This document shows, piece after piece, positions 43,532-53,115 of a stretch of DNA of 64,000 nucleotides. A model generated the notes under the pieces. That model made no database searches and was not told where the DNA came from. It saw only the letters and a program-made list of their open reading frames with translations. A program made the position numbers and the translations under genes. The stretch spans positions 806,001 to 870,000 of the forward strand of contig NZ_QCZD01000002.1 of assembly GCF_003075045.1 (NCBI RefSeq). Direction: 5' to 3'. This stretch comes from Maribacter litoralis (GTDB taxonomy: Bacteria > Bacteroidota > Bacteroidia > Flavobacteriales > Flavobacteriaceae). How positions within the stretch are numbered: position 1 is the first letter of the stretch; each line of letters starts with the position of its first letter.

Positions 43532-43575
43532 AATTTTGTTACAAAATTTCATTTTTTAGTGTAAATTGTTACAAA
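43532..43575. promoter_or_regulatory. Operator-like repeats upstream of pyc
   Basis: A 17-bp perfect palindrome AATTTTGT-T-ACAAAATT (43532-43548) and a second copy of its core TTGTTACAAA (43566-43575). The cores start exactly 30 bp apart, close to three helical turns. Confidence 0.38.
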
Positions 43576-43798
43576 GGCTATAATTTAATTCTAATATATT
43601 AACTAAACAATGCTATGCATGCATAATATTTTTCATATCCTATTTATTTTGTGATATGTTGCTGTAAAAGTTAGGTTTTAATTTAAAGAAATCCACATAA
43701 CTCCTAGTAAATCTGTAGATTATATCGATGTTTTTGGATTAAGTTATCATTAATGCTCGTAAAGCATGCCTGTTGCCTAGTGGTATTTTTCTTGCGAA

Positions 43799-43806
43799 TA
43801 TCTTTG
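43799..43806 (+). promoter_or_regulatory. Candidate -7 box (TATCTTTG) for pssA
   Basis: Exact TAnnTTTG match. A TTG at 43773-43775 is the nearest -33 candidate but the spacer is 23 bp, slightly long. It would give a leader of about 75 nt. Confidence 0.35.
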
Positions 43807-43885
43807 CCACCGTTTAATTATATTATTTTTAGAGCAAATATTTTAGGATAGACCCAAAAGCAGGTTTGTTTTATACTTTACTTTA

Positions 43886-44629
43886 ATGATTATGAAAAAA
43901 CATATTCCAAATTTTATAACTCTTTTAAATGTTTTTTGCGGTTGTGTAGCTGCTGTTTTTGCCGTGTTGAACAAATTGGAAATTGCCGCTATTTTTGTAG
44001 CGTTAGGTATTTTCTTTGATTTTTTTGATGGATTGGCGGCACGTGCCCTTGATGTGAAAAGTGAATTGGGTTTACAGTTAGATTCGCTTGCGGACATGAT
44101 TACGAGCGGACTAGTTCCCGGTATTGTTATGTTTCAATTATTGGCAATGTCTCAAACCAGTGGATGGGGAGATGGTTCTCACTTTTTTTTAGAAAGTAGT
44201 TCTCTCCAATTTAAAAATTTATTACCGTTTTTTGGGTTTGTAATTACGATGGCATCTGGCTATAGATTGGCTAAATTTAATATTGATGAAAATCAGACCT
44301 CTTCTTTTATAGGGCTACCAACACCGGCAAATGCCTTATTGATACTTTCCTTGCCACTTATATTGATGTATCAGAATAATGAATTTCTAAATACATTGAT
44401 TCTTAACCAATGGTTCTTATTTATTTTGACTATCCTAAGTGCTTATTTGTTAAATGCCAATATACCATTGTTCGCCTTAAAGTTTAAAAATACAAGTTTT
44501 AAGGATAATGCTATGCGGTATATCTTTATCATTATTAGTTTGGTGTTAATTGTAACCATGAAATTCATGGCTATTCCTTTAATTATTCTGTTTTATGTAG
44601 TAAGTTCTATTATACAAGAGAGACTTTAA
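43886..44629 (+). CDS. pssA: CDP-diacylglycerol-serine O-phosphatidyltransferase
   Basis: A 247-aa integral membrane CDP-alcohol phosphatidyltransferase. The catalytic signature D-G-x2-A-R-x8-G-x3-D-x3-D is visible in DGLAARALDVKSELGLQLD and the following SLAD. IPNFITLLNVFCGCVA at the start is the type II PssA pattern. It makes phosphatidylserine, the precursor of phosphatidylethanolamine; the decarboxylase is not in the window. A second ATG two codons on (43892) is equally possible as the start. Confidence 0.9.
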   Translation: MIMKKHIPNFITLLNVFCGCVAAVFAVLNKLEIAAIFVALGIFFDFFDGLAARALDVKSELGLQLDSLADMITSGLVPGIVMFQLLAMSQTSGWGDGSHFFLESSSLQFKNLLPFFGFVITMASGYRLAKFNIDENQTSSFIGLPTPANALLILSLPLILMYQNNEFLNTLILNQWFLFILTILSAYLLNANIPLFALKFKNTSFKDNAMRYIFIIISLVLIVTMKFMAIPLIILFYVVSSIIQERL

Positions 44630-44655
44630 TAATACATTAAATAGGAAGAAGCATT

Positions 44656-45168
44656 ATGGAAAATGAAGAATATGAATATTGGTTAAGCGGTCCTATACCC
44701 AATGTGCCTAATTTATTACAACCAGCCGCACATGCTTTATTACAGAGCGAGCGAGAATTAAAGAAATACACTGAAGATTTCCCTAAGGAATTATTATGGG
44801 CGAAAACCGCCGGTAGGGCTTCCGTTGGTTTCCATATGAATCATATAACTGGTGTATTGGATAGAATGATCACCTATGCAAAAGGTGAATCGTTATCAGA
44901 GGAGCAGTTTCAATTTCTAAAAGCTGAGGGTTCTTTTAATCTAACTACTGAAGTAGCCGATTTGCAAGAGCAGTTTTCAACAAAGGTTGCGGAAGCTTTA
45001 GCATATTTTAAAACGTTACCAGAATCATCACTTTCTGAAAAAAGAACGGTGGGTAGAAAGAAATTGCCATCTACCGTAATCGGTCTCTTATTTCACGCTG
45101 CGGAGCATAGCCAAAGGCATATTGGTCAGTTATTGGTGACCGTTAGTGTACTGCAATCAAAGCTTTGA
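44656..45168 (+). CDS. DinB-like four-helix protein
   Basis: A 170-aa DinB/YfiT-fold protein. His residues at the positions expected for the metal triad are seen in GFHMNHITG and AEHSQRHIGQLL. These proteins form a four-helix bundle; most are uncharacterised, and some are thiol transferases or damage-inducible. It begins 26 bp after pssA and may be co-transcribed with it and the amine oxidase. Confidence 0.85.
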   Translation: MENEEYEYWLSGPIPNVPNLLQPAAHALLQSERELKKYTEDFPKELLWAKTAGRASVGFHMNHITGVLDRMITYAKGESLSEEQFQFLKAEGSFNLTTEVADLQEQFSTKVAEALAYFKTLPESSLSEKRTVGRKKLPSTVIGLLFHAAEHSQRHIGQLLVTVSVLQSKL

Positions 45169-45199
45169 TGAATCATTTTAATTAGTATTTACTAAGAGT

Positions 45200-46267
45200 A
45201 TGGATACATCGGTAATAATCATCGGCGCAGGATTATCGGGTTTATTGACGGCATATCGTTTGCAAGAATTGGGTTTTGATGTTAAAGTATTAGAGGCACG
45301 AGATAGAATTGGTGGAAGAATACACACTTTACAATCGGGGAATACTAAAGTTGAAATGGGTGCTACATGGTTTAATGATAGTCATTTTCATTTATTGGAC
45401 GTTGTAGAAGAATTCAAGGTTCCCTATTTTGAACAATTTATGACCGGTATCTCTTATTTTCAGACCTTTTCAAATGTGCCGCCTCAAGAAATAACGGTGC
45501 CGAATGATAGTCCTAGTTACCGATTTAAAAACGGAACTATTGATTTACTCAATTCAATAGCTGCTAAACTGAAACCAAATACCATCTTTTTAAGTGAAGA
45601 GGTTAATGAGGTTAATGTTTCAGAAAATAGCGCTGAGGTGAAAACAGTTGCTCGTACTTTAAATACAGATATCGTTATTACCACATTGCCACCAGCAGCA
45701 TTAATAGATCAAATAACATTTACACCTCACTTACCTAATGAATTGGTTTCTTTAGCAGAACAAACCCACACTTGGATGCAAGATTCCATTAAAGTTGCCC
45801 TAACCTATAAAAAGCCGTTTTGGAGAACGCAAGGTAAGTCGGGAACGATATTTAGTAATGTGGGACCTTTGACCGAATTCTACGATCAATCTAATCTAGA
45901 AAATGAATCGTATGCCTTAGTTGGTTTTGCTTCGGGCAGCTGTGCTCGTTTCACTAAAGAACAGCGAATTGAAAAAATCGAGGCACAATTGAAATTGGTT
46001 TTTGGTGATGATTCCCTAAATTATGAATCGTATCATGAAACTGCATGGTATCAAGAAGAATTCACCAAATCTCATAGACAGGCAGATAATTTGTTTCCAC
46101 ATCAAAATGGAGGACATTCATTGTATCAAGAACCTTTATTTGATAATAAATTGTTTATTTCTGGTGCAGAAACATCAAAACATCACTCTGGTTACATGGA
46201 AGGCGCTATTTTTGCAGCTGAATCTGTTGTTGCAAAACTGAAAGGTTTGCACATAACACAGTCATAA
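45200..46267 (+). CDS. Flavin-containing amine oxidase
   Basis: A 355-aa FAD-dependent oxidoreductase of the monoamine oxidase family. The Rossmann motif [17 protein letters not shown] with the downstream acidic ribose contact ([14 protein letters not shown]) opens the protein, and the C-terminal FAD motif [19 protein letters not shown] closes it. There is no signal peptide. It is shorter than eukaryotic monoamine oxidases (about 500 aa). The substrate is unknown. The Dus gene follows 4 bp later. Confidence 0.88.
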   Translation: MDTSVIIIGAGLSGLLTAYRLQELGFDVKVLEARDRIGGRIHTLQSGNTKVEMGATWFNDSHFHLLDVVEEFKVPYFEQFMTGISYFQTFSNVPPQEITVPNDSPSYRFKNGTIDLLNSIAAKLKPNTIFLSEEVNEVNVSENSAEVKTVARTLNTDIVITTLPPAALIDQITFTPHLPNELVSLAEQTHTWMQDSIKVALTYKKPFWRTQGKSGTIFSNVGPLTEFYDQSNLENESYALVGFASGSCARFTKEQRIEKIEAQLKLVFGDDSLNYESYHETAWYQEEFTKSHRQADNLFPHQNGGHSLYQEPLFDNKLFISGAETSKHHSGYMEGAIFAAESVVAKLKGLHITQS

Positions 46268-46271
46268 ATAC

Positions 46272-47216
46272 ATGTCAGTTACCTTATTGTCGTCTCCATT
46301 ACAGGGCTTTACCGATTTTAGATTCCGTAATGCTTTCCATAAATATTTTGGAGGTATCGATACCTTCTATGCACCATACATTCGTTTAAACGGTAAAATG
46401 GTGATTAAAAATTCGTATCAAAAAGATCTTCAGCCAGAAAACAATACTACTTTAGAGGTAATACCTCAAGTAATGACGGGTGATGCAGATGAGTTTTTGT
46501 TCGTCATTAAATACATACAGAGTTTAGGGTATAAAGAACTAAACTGGATTTTGGGTTGTCCATATCCTATGGTTACAAAACAAGGTATGGGTAGTGGACT
46601 CATTTGTAATCCGGAGAAAATTGACCATATTTTAAAACGCGCCCACGAAGAAACCGATGTGGTGGTATCCATGAAAATGCGAATGGGTTATGAAAATGCA
46701 GAAGAGATTTTAGACGTTTTTCCTATTCTAGATAAGTATCCGTTAAAGAATATAGCCATCCACGCACGTATAGGCAAGCAACTGTATAAAGGCGGAGTAG
46801 ATTTAGATGCTTTTCAGAACTGTACGGAAAGTACCAAACATACATTATATTATAATGGTGATATTACTACTGTAGCTAAGTTTCAGGAAATGAAAGAGCG
46901 TTTTCCTAATATTGAGCATTTTATGATGGGAAGAGGGTTAATTGCCGACCCATTTCTACCAAGTATGATCAAGAACAATACCACCGAATACCCAAAAGAC
47001 CGCTGGAAGATTTTTTCGGAATTTCATGATACGATATACCAGCAATATGATGAAGCTTTATCTGGACCAACACCTATTAAAATGAAAATGAGAGGATTTT
47101 GGGAGTATTTTGCACTGTCAACATCTAATCCGCACAAAGCATTCAAGAAAATAAAAAAGGCTAATAATCCGAGAGCATATCAACAAGCGGTGCGTGAGAT
47201 ATTGAATAATGAGTAG
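46272..47216 (+). CDS. tRNA-dihydrouridine synthase (DusC-like)
   Basis: A 314-aa FMN-dependent TIM barrel that reduces uridines in tRNA. PLQGFTDFRFRN is the family start, the catalytic Cys is Cys96 in NWILGCPYPMV, and KMRMGYE, AIHARIGKQLYKGG and MGRGLIADPFL are the FMN/tRNA segments. GCPYPMVTKQGMGSGL departs from the usual GCPAKTVN..GG motif but keeps the Cys. It is 4 bp after the amine oxidase, so probably in the same transcript. Confidence 0.88.
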   Translation: MSVTLLSSPLQGFTDFRFRNAFHKYFGGIDTFYAPYIRLNGKMVIKNSYQKDLQPENNTTLEVIPQVMTGDADEFLFVIKYIQSLGYKELNWILGCPYPMVTKQGMGSGLICNPEKIDHILKRAHEETDVVVSMKMRMGYENAEEILDVFPILDKYPLKNIAIHARIGKQLYKGGVDLDAFQNCTESTKHTLYYNGDITTVAKFQEMKERFPNIEHFMMGRGLIADPFLPSMIKNNTTEYPKDRWKIFSEFHDTIYQQYDEALSGPTPIKMKMRGFWEYFALSTSNPHKAFKKIKKANNPRAYQQAVREILNNE

Positions 47217-47225
47217 AGTAACGGT

Positions 47226-47233
47226 TATCTTTG
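47226..47233 (+). promoter_or_regulatory. Candidate promoter for the radical SAM gene
   Basis: TATCTTTG matches TAnnTTTG, with TTG at 47202-47204 (21-bp spacer) as the -33 element. It lies partly in the end of the Dus gene and would give a leader of about 18 nt. Confidence 0.42.
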
Positions 47234-47256
47234 CAGTATTGTTCTAAAAATCGCTT

Positions 47257-49437
47257 GTGAAAGACCTTCTTTTAATAACACCTCCTTTTACCCAGTTAAA
47301 TACTCCGTATCCGGCAACGGCTTATATTAAAGGGTTTTTGAATACAAAAGGTATTTCTTCTTTTCAGTCCGATTTAGGAATAGAGGTAATTCTATCCCTC
47401 TTCAATAAAAATACATTTCAAAAACTATTCGAAATAGCCTACGAAACAGATGCTATTGTTACTGAAAACACGCAAAGAATATATGCCCTTAGACATGAGT
47501 ATCTAAAAACATTAGACGCTATAATCCTATTTTTACAGGGTAAAAATGACACCTTGGCTAGGCAATTATGTACCGATAATTTTTTGCCACAAGCTTCTCG
47601 TTTCGAGCAGTTAGATGATTTAGAATGGGCTTTTGGCACTATGGGTATGCAAGATAAAGCCAAGCATTTGGCAACCTTGTATCTTGAAGATCTTTCAGAT
47701 TTTATTGTAGAATGCATTGACCCAAATTTCGGATTCAGTAGGTATGCAGAACGTTTAGGACGCAGTGCCAATTCATTCGATGAGCTTTATAAACATCTAA
47801 ACGAAGAGCTCACTTTTATTGATGAGTTAACGCTAAAGATTTTAAAAGAACAATTAGAAGAAGTACAACCTAAATTGGTGTGCTTTTCGGTTCCTTTTCC
47901 TGGTAATTTATATAGTGCTTTTCGTTGTGCCCAATTTATAAAAGCAAATTATCCTGATGTAAAAATTGCCATGGGTGGCGGCTTTCCCAATACAGAACTT
48001 CGTAGTCTTACCGATGTTCGTGTGTTTGAATTCTTTGATTTTATTTCGTTGGATGATGGTGAACTTCCGTTAGAGCTTGTTCATCAATATGTAAGTGATG
48101 GTGAAGGGGAGTTAAAACGGACATTTATTTTAGAGGATAATAAAGTTGTTTATAAAAATGATAGTAAACAGCCAGATTATAAGCAGCAAGAGGTTGGTAC
48201 GCCAGATTATTCGGATTTGTTATTGGATCAGTATGTTTCGGTCATTGAAATTGCCAACCCCATGCACAGTTTATGGAGCGATGGTCGTTGGAACAAATTA
48301 ACCATGGCACATGGTTGCTATTGGGGGAAATGTACATTTTGCGACATCTCTTTAGATTATATTAAAATTTACGAGCCGGTTGCAGCTAGTATGTTGGTAG
48401 ATCGCGTAGAAGCTTTGATGGAACAAACCGGTGAATCCGGGTTTCATTTTGTTGATGAAGCGGCACCACCTTCTTTAATGAAAGCTTTTGCTTTGGAGGT
48501 ACTTAAAAGAAACCTAACCATTACTTGGTGGACGAATATCAGGTTTGAGAAAAACTTTACCCAAGATCTTTGCTACCTCTTAAAAGCATCGGGCTGTATT
48601 GCGGTTTCCGGTGGGTTGGAAGTAGCCTCTGACCGACTTCTTAAACTAATAGATAAAGGCGTTACTGTAGCACAAGTGGCGCAAGTAACACGAAATTTTA
48701 CCGAAGCGAATATCATGGTACATTCGTATTTAATGTACGGCTACCCAACGCAGACTGTTCAAGAAACGGTAGATAGTTTAGAAATGGTGCGTCAGTTGTT
48801 TGAATTAGGTATTATACAATCCGGTTTTTGGCATCAGTTTGCATTGACCGCTCATAGTCCGGTAGGTTTGCATCCGGAAGAATACGGGGTCCTGCCCGAT
48901 TTGAAAAACATCAGCTTTGCAAACAATGATATTGATTTTAAAGATGAAACGGGCATCGACCATAGTATTTTTAGCTTTGGGTTAAAAAAATCGCTCTTCA
49001 ATTTTATGCACGGTATCGGTTTTGATATGGGTCTGCAAGAATGGTTCGATTTCGATATTCCGCAGTCTACCATATCACCCGATTATATCTATGATTGCTT
49101 GCAACAGGAAGTTGTCTTAAAAACAAGACCTACGGTAAAAGTTATCTTTATAGGTCAATTGCCATTAGTACAAGAGCACGAAAAAAAGAAAAAAGGGATG
49201 ATATGGAAACAATTGCAAATGTATTTTCATTCCACTTCAGATGCCTATGAAATTACGGTAGATAGAGAGCAAGGGCAATGGCTATTAGAAAGTTTAGAAA
49301 AACTGCGTCCGGAAAACAAACAGACCACCTACGCACAACTAAAGAAAGATTTTGAGGCGCAATTTGAAGATTTTGAATTGTTCTGGTATTCAAAACAAGT
49401 ATTAGGATTACGAGAACACGGACTATTAATTCTATAA
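47257..49437 (+). CDS. B12-binding-domain radical SAM protein
   Basis: A 726-aa protein starting at GTG 47257. The first half has a cobalamin-binding-like Rossmann region (about 200-275; FRCAQFIKANYPDVKIAMGGGFP, DFISLDDGELP). The radical SAM core (about 345-600) carries the cluster motif CYWGKCTFC (Cys354, Cys359, Cys362), i.e. C-x4-C-x2-C with one extra residue relative to canonical Cx3Cx2C. FVDEAAPPSLM and ISGGLE-type (VSGGLEVASD) strands follow. The reaction is unknown; methylation or ring chemistry is typical of the class. No precursor peptide gene was seen beside it. Confidence 0.85.
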   Translation: MKDLLLITPPFTQLNTPYPATAYIKGFLNTKGISSFQSDLGIEVILSLFNKNTFQKLFEIAYETDAIVTENTQRIYALRHEYLKTLDAIILFLQGKNDTLARQLCTDNFLPQASRFEQLDDLEWAFGTMGMQDKAKHLATLYLEDLSDFIVECIDPNFGFSRYAERLGRSANSFDELYKHLNEELTFIDELTLKILKEQLEEVQPKLVCFSVPFPGNLYSAFRCAQFIKANYPDVKIAMGGGFPNTELRSLTDVRVFEFFDFISLDDGELPLELVHQYVSDGEGELKRTFILEDNKVVYKNDSKQPDYKQQEVGTPDYSDLLLDQYVSVIEIANPMHSLWSDGRWNKLTMAHGCYWGKCTFCDISLDYIKIYEPVAASMLVDRVEALMEQTGESGFHFVDEAAPPSLMKAFALEVLKRNLTITWWTNIRFEKNFTQDLCYLLKASGCIAVSGGLEVASDRLLKLIDKGVTVAQVAQVTRNFTEANIMVHSYLMYGYPTQTVQETVDSLEMVRQLFELGIIQSGFWHQFALTAHSPVGLHPEEYGVLPDLKNISFANNDIDFKDETGIDHSIFSFGLKKSLFNFMHGIGFDMGLQEWFDFDIPQSTISPDYIYDCLQQEVVLKTRPTVKVIFIGQLPLVQEHEKKKKGMIWKQLQMYFHSTSDAYEITVDREQGQWLLESLEKLRPENKQTTYAQLKKDFEAQFEDFELFWYSKQVLGLREHGLLIL

Positions 49438-49466
49438 AAAAAGCTGCATTGAATTTTCAATGCAGC
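49434..49466 (-). terminator. Terminator for phoD (minus), overlapping the radical SAM stop
   Basis: Perfect 10-bp stem GCTGCATTGA / TCAATGCAGC with a 4-nt loop, followed on the minus strand by seven Ts. It sits between convergent genes. Confidence 0.85.
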
Positions 49467-49491
49467 CTCAAAATATAAATTATGGTTTGGT

Positions 49492-51198
49492 TTATGAATA
49501 GGTAAGGGAGTACCCAACTTGAGTACTATACGATTCCGAAAGAATAGAGTCTACAAAAATCCATTCAGAAGTTACTTCTGTCGTGGTAAAAGTGGTCATC
49601 ATAAAACCTCTTCTAGAAGCATCAAAATAGTTAAGGTCATCAACTAAGGCTATCATGGCATCTTGAAAACCTGTAATTAATTCAGCATTGACATTAGCGC
49701 CAAGGTAGGTTTCAAAACCGGGTGAACTAACAGAAGATGTTGCCAATTCTATTCCCACTTCTGATCCATCCGCAGCGGTTAGTGTATTTTGCCAAGCGTT
49801 ATGGGTATCTCCGGCAAGTGTTACGATCTTTTTACCGTTCAATGCACCGTATATTAATTCACGGTCTATTGGATAGCCGTCCCAGGCATCTAAATTATAT
49901 GGAATAACAGAGGTCACCCTGGCAGTTTCTTCTGCTGTTAATGTTGGGTCGTTGTTTAATAATCTAAGTTTTATGGTTACCAGTTCTGTAAGTATGGCAG
50001 CAAAATTAGGAGAGCCAAATGCAGTTAATAATTCTGCCGGTACATTCATCTTGCCCATTAATACCTGTTGCCCCAATACTTGCCATTTAGCTGAACTGCT
50101 GGTTATTTCAGAAATTACCCAATCTCGCTGTGTCGTACCTAAAATAGAACGTGTGGGATCCGTTAATGCAGTTTGGAAGGCTTCGGCATCAAAACCTGTA
50201 GCGGTGAAATAATCGGTAATGTTCAATTGTTTGTCCCTCCCGATCAAGCGGGTATCCATCAGTACAAGATTAACTAGGTTCCCAATATTTACGGATCTGT
50301 AAATTACGCTGTTATCATCTGCTGAAATTCTTGAGAACGGTAAAAATTCGCTATATGCTTGCAGTGCATTCTGTTTTCTGGCCTCAAAACTACCTTCTGT
50401 AGCTTCATCATGGTTTTCTGCGCCTTCTTTATAGGTGTCGTTTGCAATTTCATGATCGTCCCAAACACATATAAACGGCTTTTTTTGATGTGCCAATTGT
50501 AAGGAAGCATCTGATCTATATTGTTTGTAACGGGTTCTGTAGTCATCCAAAGAAATAATTTCTCCCGTAGGTTCATGAAAACGGTTCAAGAAAGCATTTT
50601 CTTCCGTAGAGCCATACCCGCCGGCGCCATATTCATAAAAATAATCCCCTAAATGAACAATAATGTCAGCATCAGAATTTGCCATGGCATCGTAAACATT
50701 GAACAAACCTGCTTGGTAGTTAGAACATGAACACACTGCTAATTTTGCTTGAGTAGCATCTGTTGGTAGGGTAATAGTTTCCCCAACAACAGAAATAGAA
50801 TTATCCGAAGTGCTTATAAACCTATAATATAATTTTTGATCGGCTTCAAGCTCGGTCAATTCAATAGCAAGTGTGTTATCTCTAGAGCTTTCGGTGGTTA
50901 TTTTCCCCGTTCTTAAAACGTTGCTAAAATCGTTTTGGGTTGAAACTTCCCAAATGATTTCAACATTTGCAACCATGTAGCGTGTCCAAATTATTACACC
51001 GGAATTACTTGGGTCAAAACTGGCAACCCCATAGGTAAAGTTCTGTACCGTTAACTGAGATTCGTCATAATCAACTTGTAAATCGTCATCATCACTGCAG
51101 CTTATAAAGTTAGGAGCTAAAATGATACCCCCTGATGCCATTAAGGTTTTTTGAATAAAATTTCTTCTGGTGTTTTTCGTAGTTTTCATTTGGTTCAT
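49492..51198 (-). CDS. phoD: PhoD-like alkaline phosphatase/phosphodiesterase
   Basis: A 568-aa exported metallophosphatase. The N-terminus combines a twin-arginine motif (NTRRNFIQK) with a lipobox-like FISC, so it may be a Tat-exported lipoprotein. A Fn3-like N-terminal domain (about 45-150) precedes the catalytic part: HLGDYFYEYG, CVWDDHEIANDTY, MDTRLIGRDKQ and TLAGDTHNAW hold the metal ligands. It releases phosphate from phosphodiesters or monoesters using Ca and Fe. Phosphate-box control is not visible. Confidence 0.92.
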   Translation of the reverse strand: MNQMKTTKNTRRNFIQKTLMASGGIILAPNFISCSDDDDLQVDYDESQLTVQNFTYGVASFDPSNSGVIIWTRYMVANVEIIWEVSTQNDFSNVLRTGKITTESSRDNTLAIELTELEADQKLYYRFISTSDNSISVVGETITLPTDATQAKLAVCSCSNYQAGLFNVYDAMANSDADIIVHLGDYFYEYGAGGYGSTEENAFLNRFHEPTGEIISLDDYRTRYKQYRSDASLQLAHQKKPFICVWDDHEIANDTYKEGAENHDEATEGSFEARKQNALQAYSEFLPFSRISADDNSVIYRSVNIGNLVNLVLMDTRLIGRDKQLNITDYFTATGFDAEAFQTALTDPTRSILGTTQRDWVISEITSSSAKWQVLGQQVLMGKMNVPAELLTAFGSPNFAAILTELVTIKLRLLNNDPTLTAEETARVTSVIPYNLDAWDGYPIDRELIYGALNGKKIVTLAGDTHNAWQNTLTAADGSEVGIELATSSVSSPGFETYLGANVNAELITGFQDAMIALVDDLNYFDASRRGFMMTTFTTTEVTSEWIFVDSILSESYSTQVGYSLTYS

Positions 51199-51346
51199 AG
51201 TTTCTTCAAAATTGTTCCAATTCTAATGAATGCATGTTAGTTCAACTTTATCTTTAGGTTATTGAAATTATTGGTGATAAGAATTGATAATTGGGGTTGG
51301 TCAATTTTCTAGATTCTGAATGATTTCCTTAAGTTTGATGATTAGC

Positions 51347-51835
51347 ATGAATAATATGACCCCGAAAATCGTTCCTCTTAAAAAGAAAAAATTGGTCGGA
51401 TTATCTACCGAGATGAGTTTGGTGGATAATAGAACTTCTGAACTTTGGAAAAACTTTAGGCAACGAAGCTCGGAAATTGTCAATAGGTCGTCCGATGATT
51501 TTATCTCCTTGCAAGAATATCCTGCTAACTATTTTCAGGAATTTTCTCCTATTGCAAAGTATGTGAAGTGGGCTTGCGTTGAGGTTGAAGATTTTAATTC
51601 TGTTCCTGAAGGAATGAATAGACTTATTTTGGATGGCGGACTATTTGCCGTATTCAATTACAAGGGGAGTGCACAAAATGTAGCTTCGTTTTTTCAATAT
51701 ATTTATGGAGAATGGATTCCTAATTCCGATTATAACTTAGATAACAGACCGCATTTTGAAGTCTTGGGAGCAAAATACAAAAACAACGATCCAAATTCAG
51801 AAGAAGAAGTGTGGATTCCGATTCAAGACAAATGA
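51347..51835 (+). CDS. GyrI-like/effector-binding-domain protein
   Basis: A 162-aa stand-alone GyrI-like (AraC effector-binding) domain. The pattern VPLKKKKLVGLSTEMSL near the start, then LDGGLFAVFNYKGSAQNVASFFQYIYGEWIPNS (split at the turn) and FEVLGAKYKNNDPNSEEEVWIPI at the end is typical; these domains bind small hydrophobic cations or drugs. ATG 51347 is chosen (51356 is also possible); the further upstream start is unlikely. Its TGA overlaps the MFS ATG, so it is coupled to a transporter. Confidence 0.82.
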   Translation: MNNMTPKIVPLKKKKLVGLSTEMSLVDNRTSELWKNFRQRSSEIVNRSSDDFISLQEYPANYFQEFSPIAKYVKWACVEVEDFNSVPEGMNRLILDGGLFAVFNYKGSAQNVASFFQYIYGEWIPNSDYNLDNRPHFEVLGAKYKNNDPNSEEEVWIPIQDK

Positions 51836-53115
51836 AACAACCCGAAAAAGCTCCATGGTATTACCTGCTATTACTGATTTTAGCAGGGGAGAGTGTTTTT
51901 ATTTTGCCCTTTGTTTTACAACGTGTTTTTAGACCTACGGTTTTAAAGGTATTTGAACTTGATAATGTTTCGTTGGGTTTATGCTTTTCCGTGTATGGCT
52001 TTGTTGCTTTGGTTTCCTACTTATTGGGTGGACCTTTGGCGGATAAATTTCAGCCTAGAAAATTAATTGCAATAGCACTTTGGATGACCGCTTTAGGCGG
52101 ATTGGTCTTTGCTACTTTCCCTAGTTATTTTGTATTACAGATATTATATGGCTATTGGGGGTTCACCACAATTTTCTTGTTCTGGTCACCTATGATCAAG
52201 GCTACACGTGTGTGGGGAGGCAAAGGGTCTCAAGGTAAGGCATTTGGGTTGCTAGATGGCGGTAGAGGGTTGGTAGGAGCCTTATTTGGTACCTTAGGGG
52301 TACTTGTGTTTTCCTTCTTTATGACGGCTAATTTGGAAGTCGCCACTTTAGAAGAAAGTAGGTTTGCTTTTCGCTATGTGATATTGACATCGTCTGGTAT
52401 AGTTTCTGTTGTAGGAGTTTTGGTCTGGTTTTTTATGCGATTACCTGCAAGTCTTGAAAAAGAAATTATTGTTGAAAAAATTACGGTTTCCCAAATTAAA
52501 GAAGTACTGCGTTTACCTTCGGTTTTACTATTAATGATTATTATTTTATGTGCTTATGTAGGGTATAAAATCACCGATATTTTTTCACTTTACGCACAAG
52601 ATGTTATGCTGTTAGATGAAGTAGCTTCGGCAGAAGTGGGTACTATTTTACTGTTTGCAAGACCGGTAGTGGGGGTTCTGATTGGTGTGGTAGCAGACCG
52701 TTCAAGACCAAGTTTATTCTTATTTTTAGGTTTTATCATTGCTTTGGTAGGTTCTTTGGTTTTTGCATCAGGAATGGTTGCGAATGTTTCCTATTTCTTT
52801 TTCTTGTTTTCAATATTAATAGTTGCCTTGGGTGTTTATGCCATTCGTTCGTTATATTTTGCGGTGATGCAAAGCGGTAGAATACCTTTGGTACTTACCG
52901 GTACAGCTGTGGGTATAATATCATTAATAGGTTATACTCCAGATATATTTGCAGGTCCCGCAATGGGGTACTTGTTAGATGCATCCCCGGGTTTGAAAGG
53001 GCATCAACATGTATTTTATATGCTTGCTGCATTTTCTTTTATCGGTGGAATAGCGGCATTTAGATATTTTCAACTATATGGCAAACCGTTCAATGAAAAT
53101 TCCAAAACATCTTAA
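51832..53115 (+). CDS. Major facilitator superfamily transporter
   Basis: A 427-aa 12-TM inner-membrane transporter. The loop 2-3 motif GGPLADKFQPRKLIAI is a recognisable MFS motif A relative and VVADRSRPSLFL is its second-half counterpart. ATG 51832 overlaps the TGA of the GyrI-like gene (ATGA), which favours it over 51811. The substrate is unknown; pairing with a ligand-binding GyrI-like protein suggests drug or metabolite export, as inference. The next gene starts inside its 3' end. Confidence 0.87.
   Translation: MKQPEKAPWYYLLLLILAGESVFILPFVLQRVFRPTVLKVFELDNVSLGLCFSVYGFVALVSYLLGGPLADKFQPRKLIAIALWMTALGGLVFATFPSYFVLQILYGYWGFTTIFLFWSPMIKATRVWGGKGSQGKAFGLLDGGRGLVGALFGTLGVLVFSFFMTANLEVATLEESRFAFRYVILTSSGIVSVVGVLVWFFMRLPASLEKEIIVEKITVSQIKEVLRLPSVLLLMIIILCAYVGYKITDIFSLYAQDVMLLDEVASAEVGTILLFARPVVGVLIGVVADRSRPSLFLFLGFIIALVGSLVFASGMVANVSYFFFLFSILIVALGVYAIRSLYFAVMQSGRIPLVLTGTAVGIISLIGYTPDIFAGPAMGYLLDASPGLKGHQHVFYMLAAFSFIGGIAAFRYFQLYGKPFNENSKTS

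Larger units (their letters stand above)
43499..43885. other. 387-bp divergent promoter region (pyc / pssA)
   Basis: Separates pyruvate carboxylase (minus) from the CDP-alcohol transferase (plus). It holds two TTGTTACAAA palindromes near pyc, a TATCTTTG box (43799-43806) toward pssA, and otherwise AT-rich sequence including ATGCATGCAT near 43615. No coding frame or RNA gene recognised. Confidence 0.5.
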
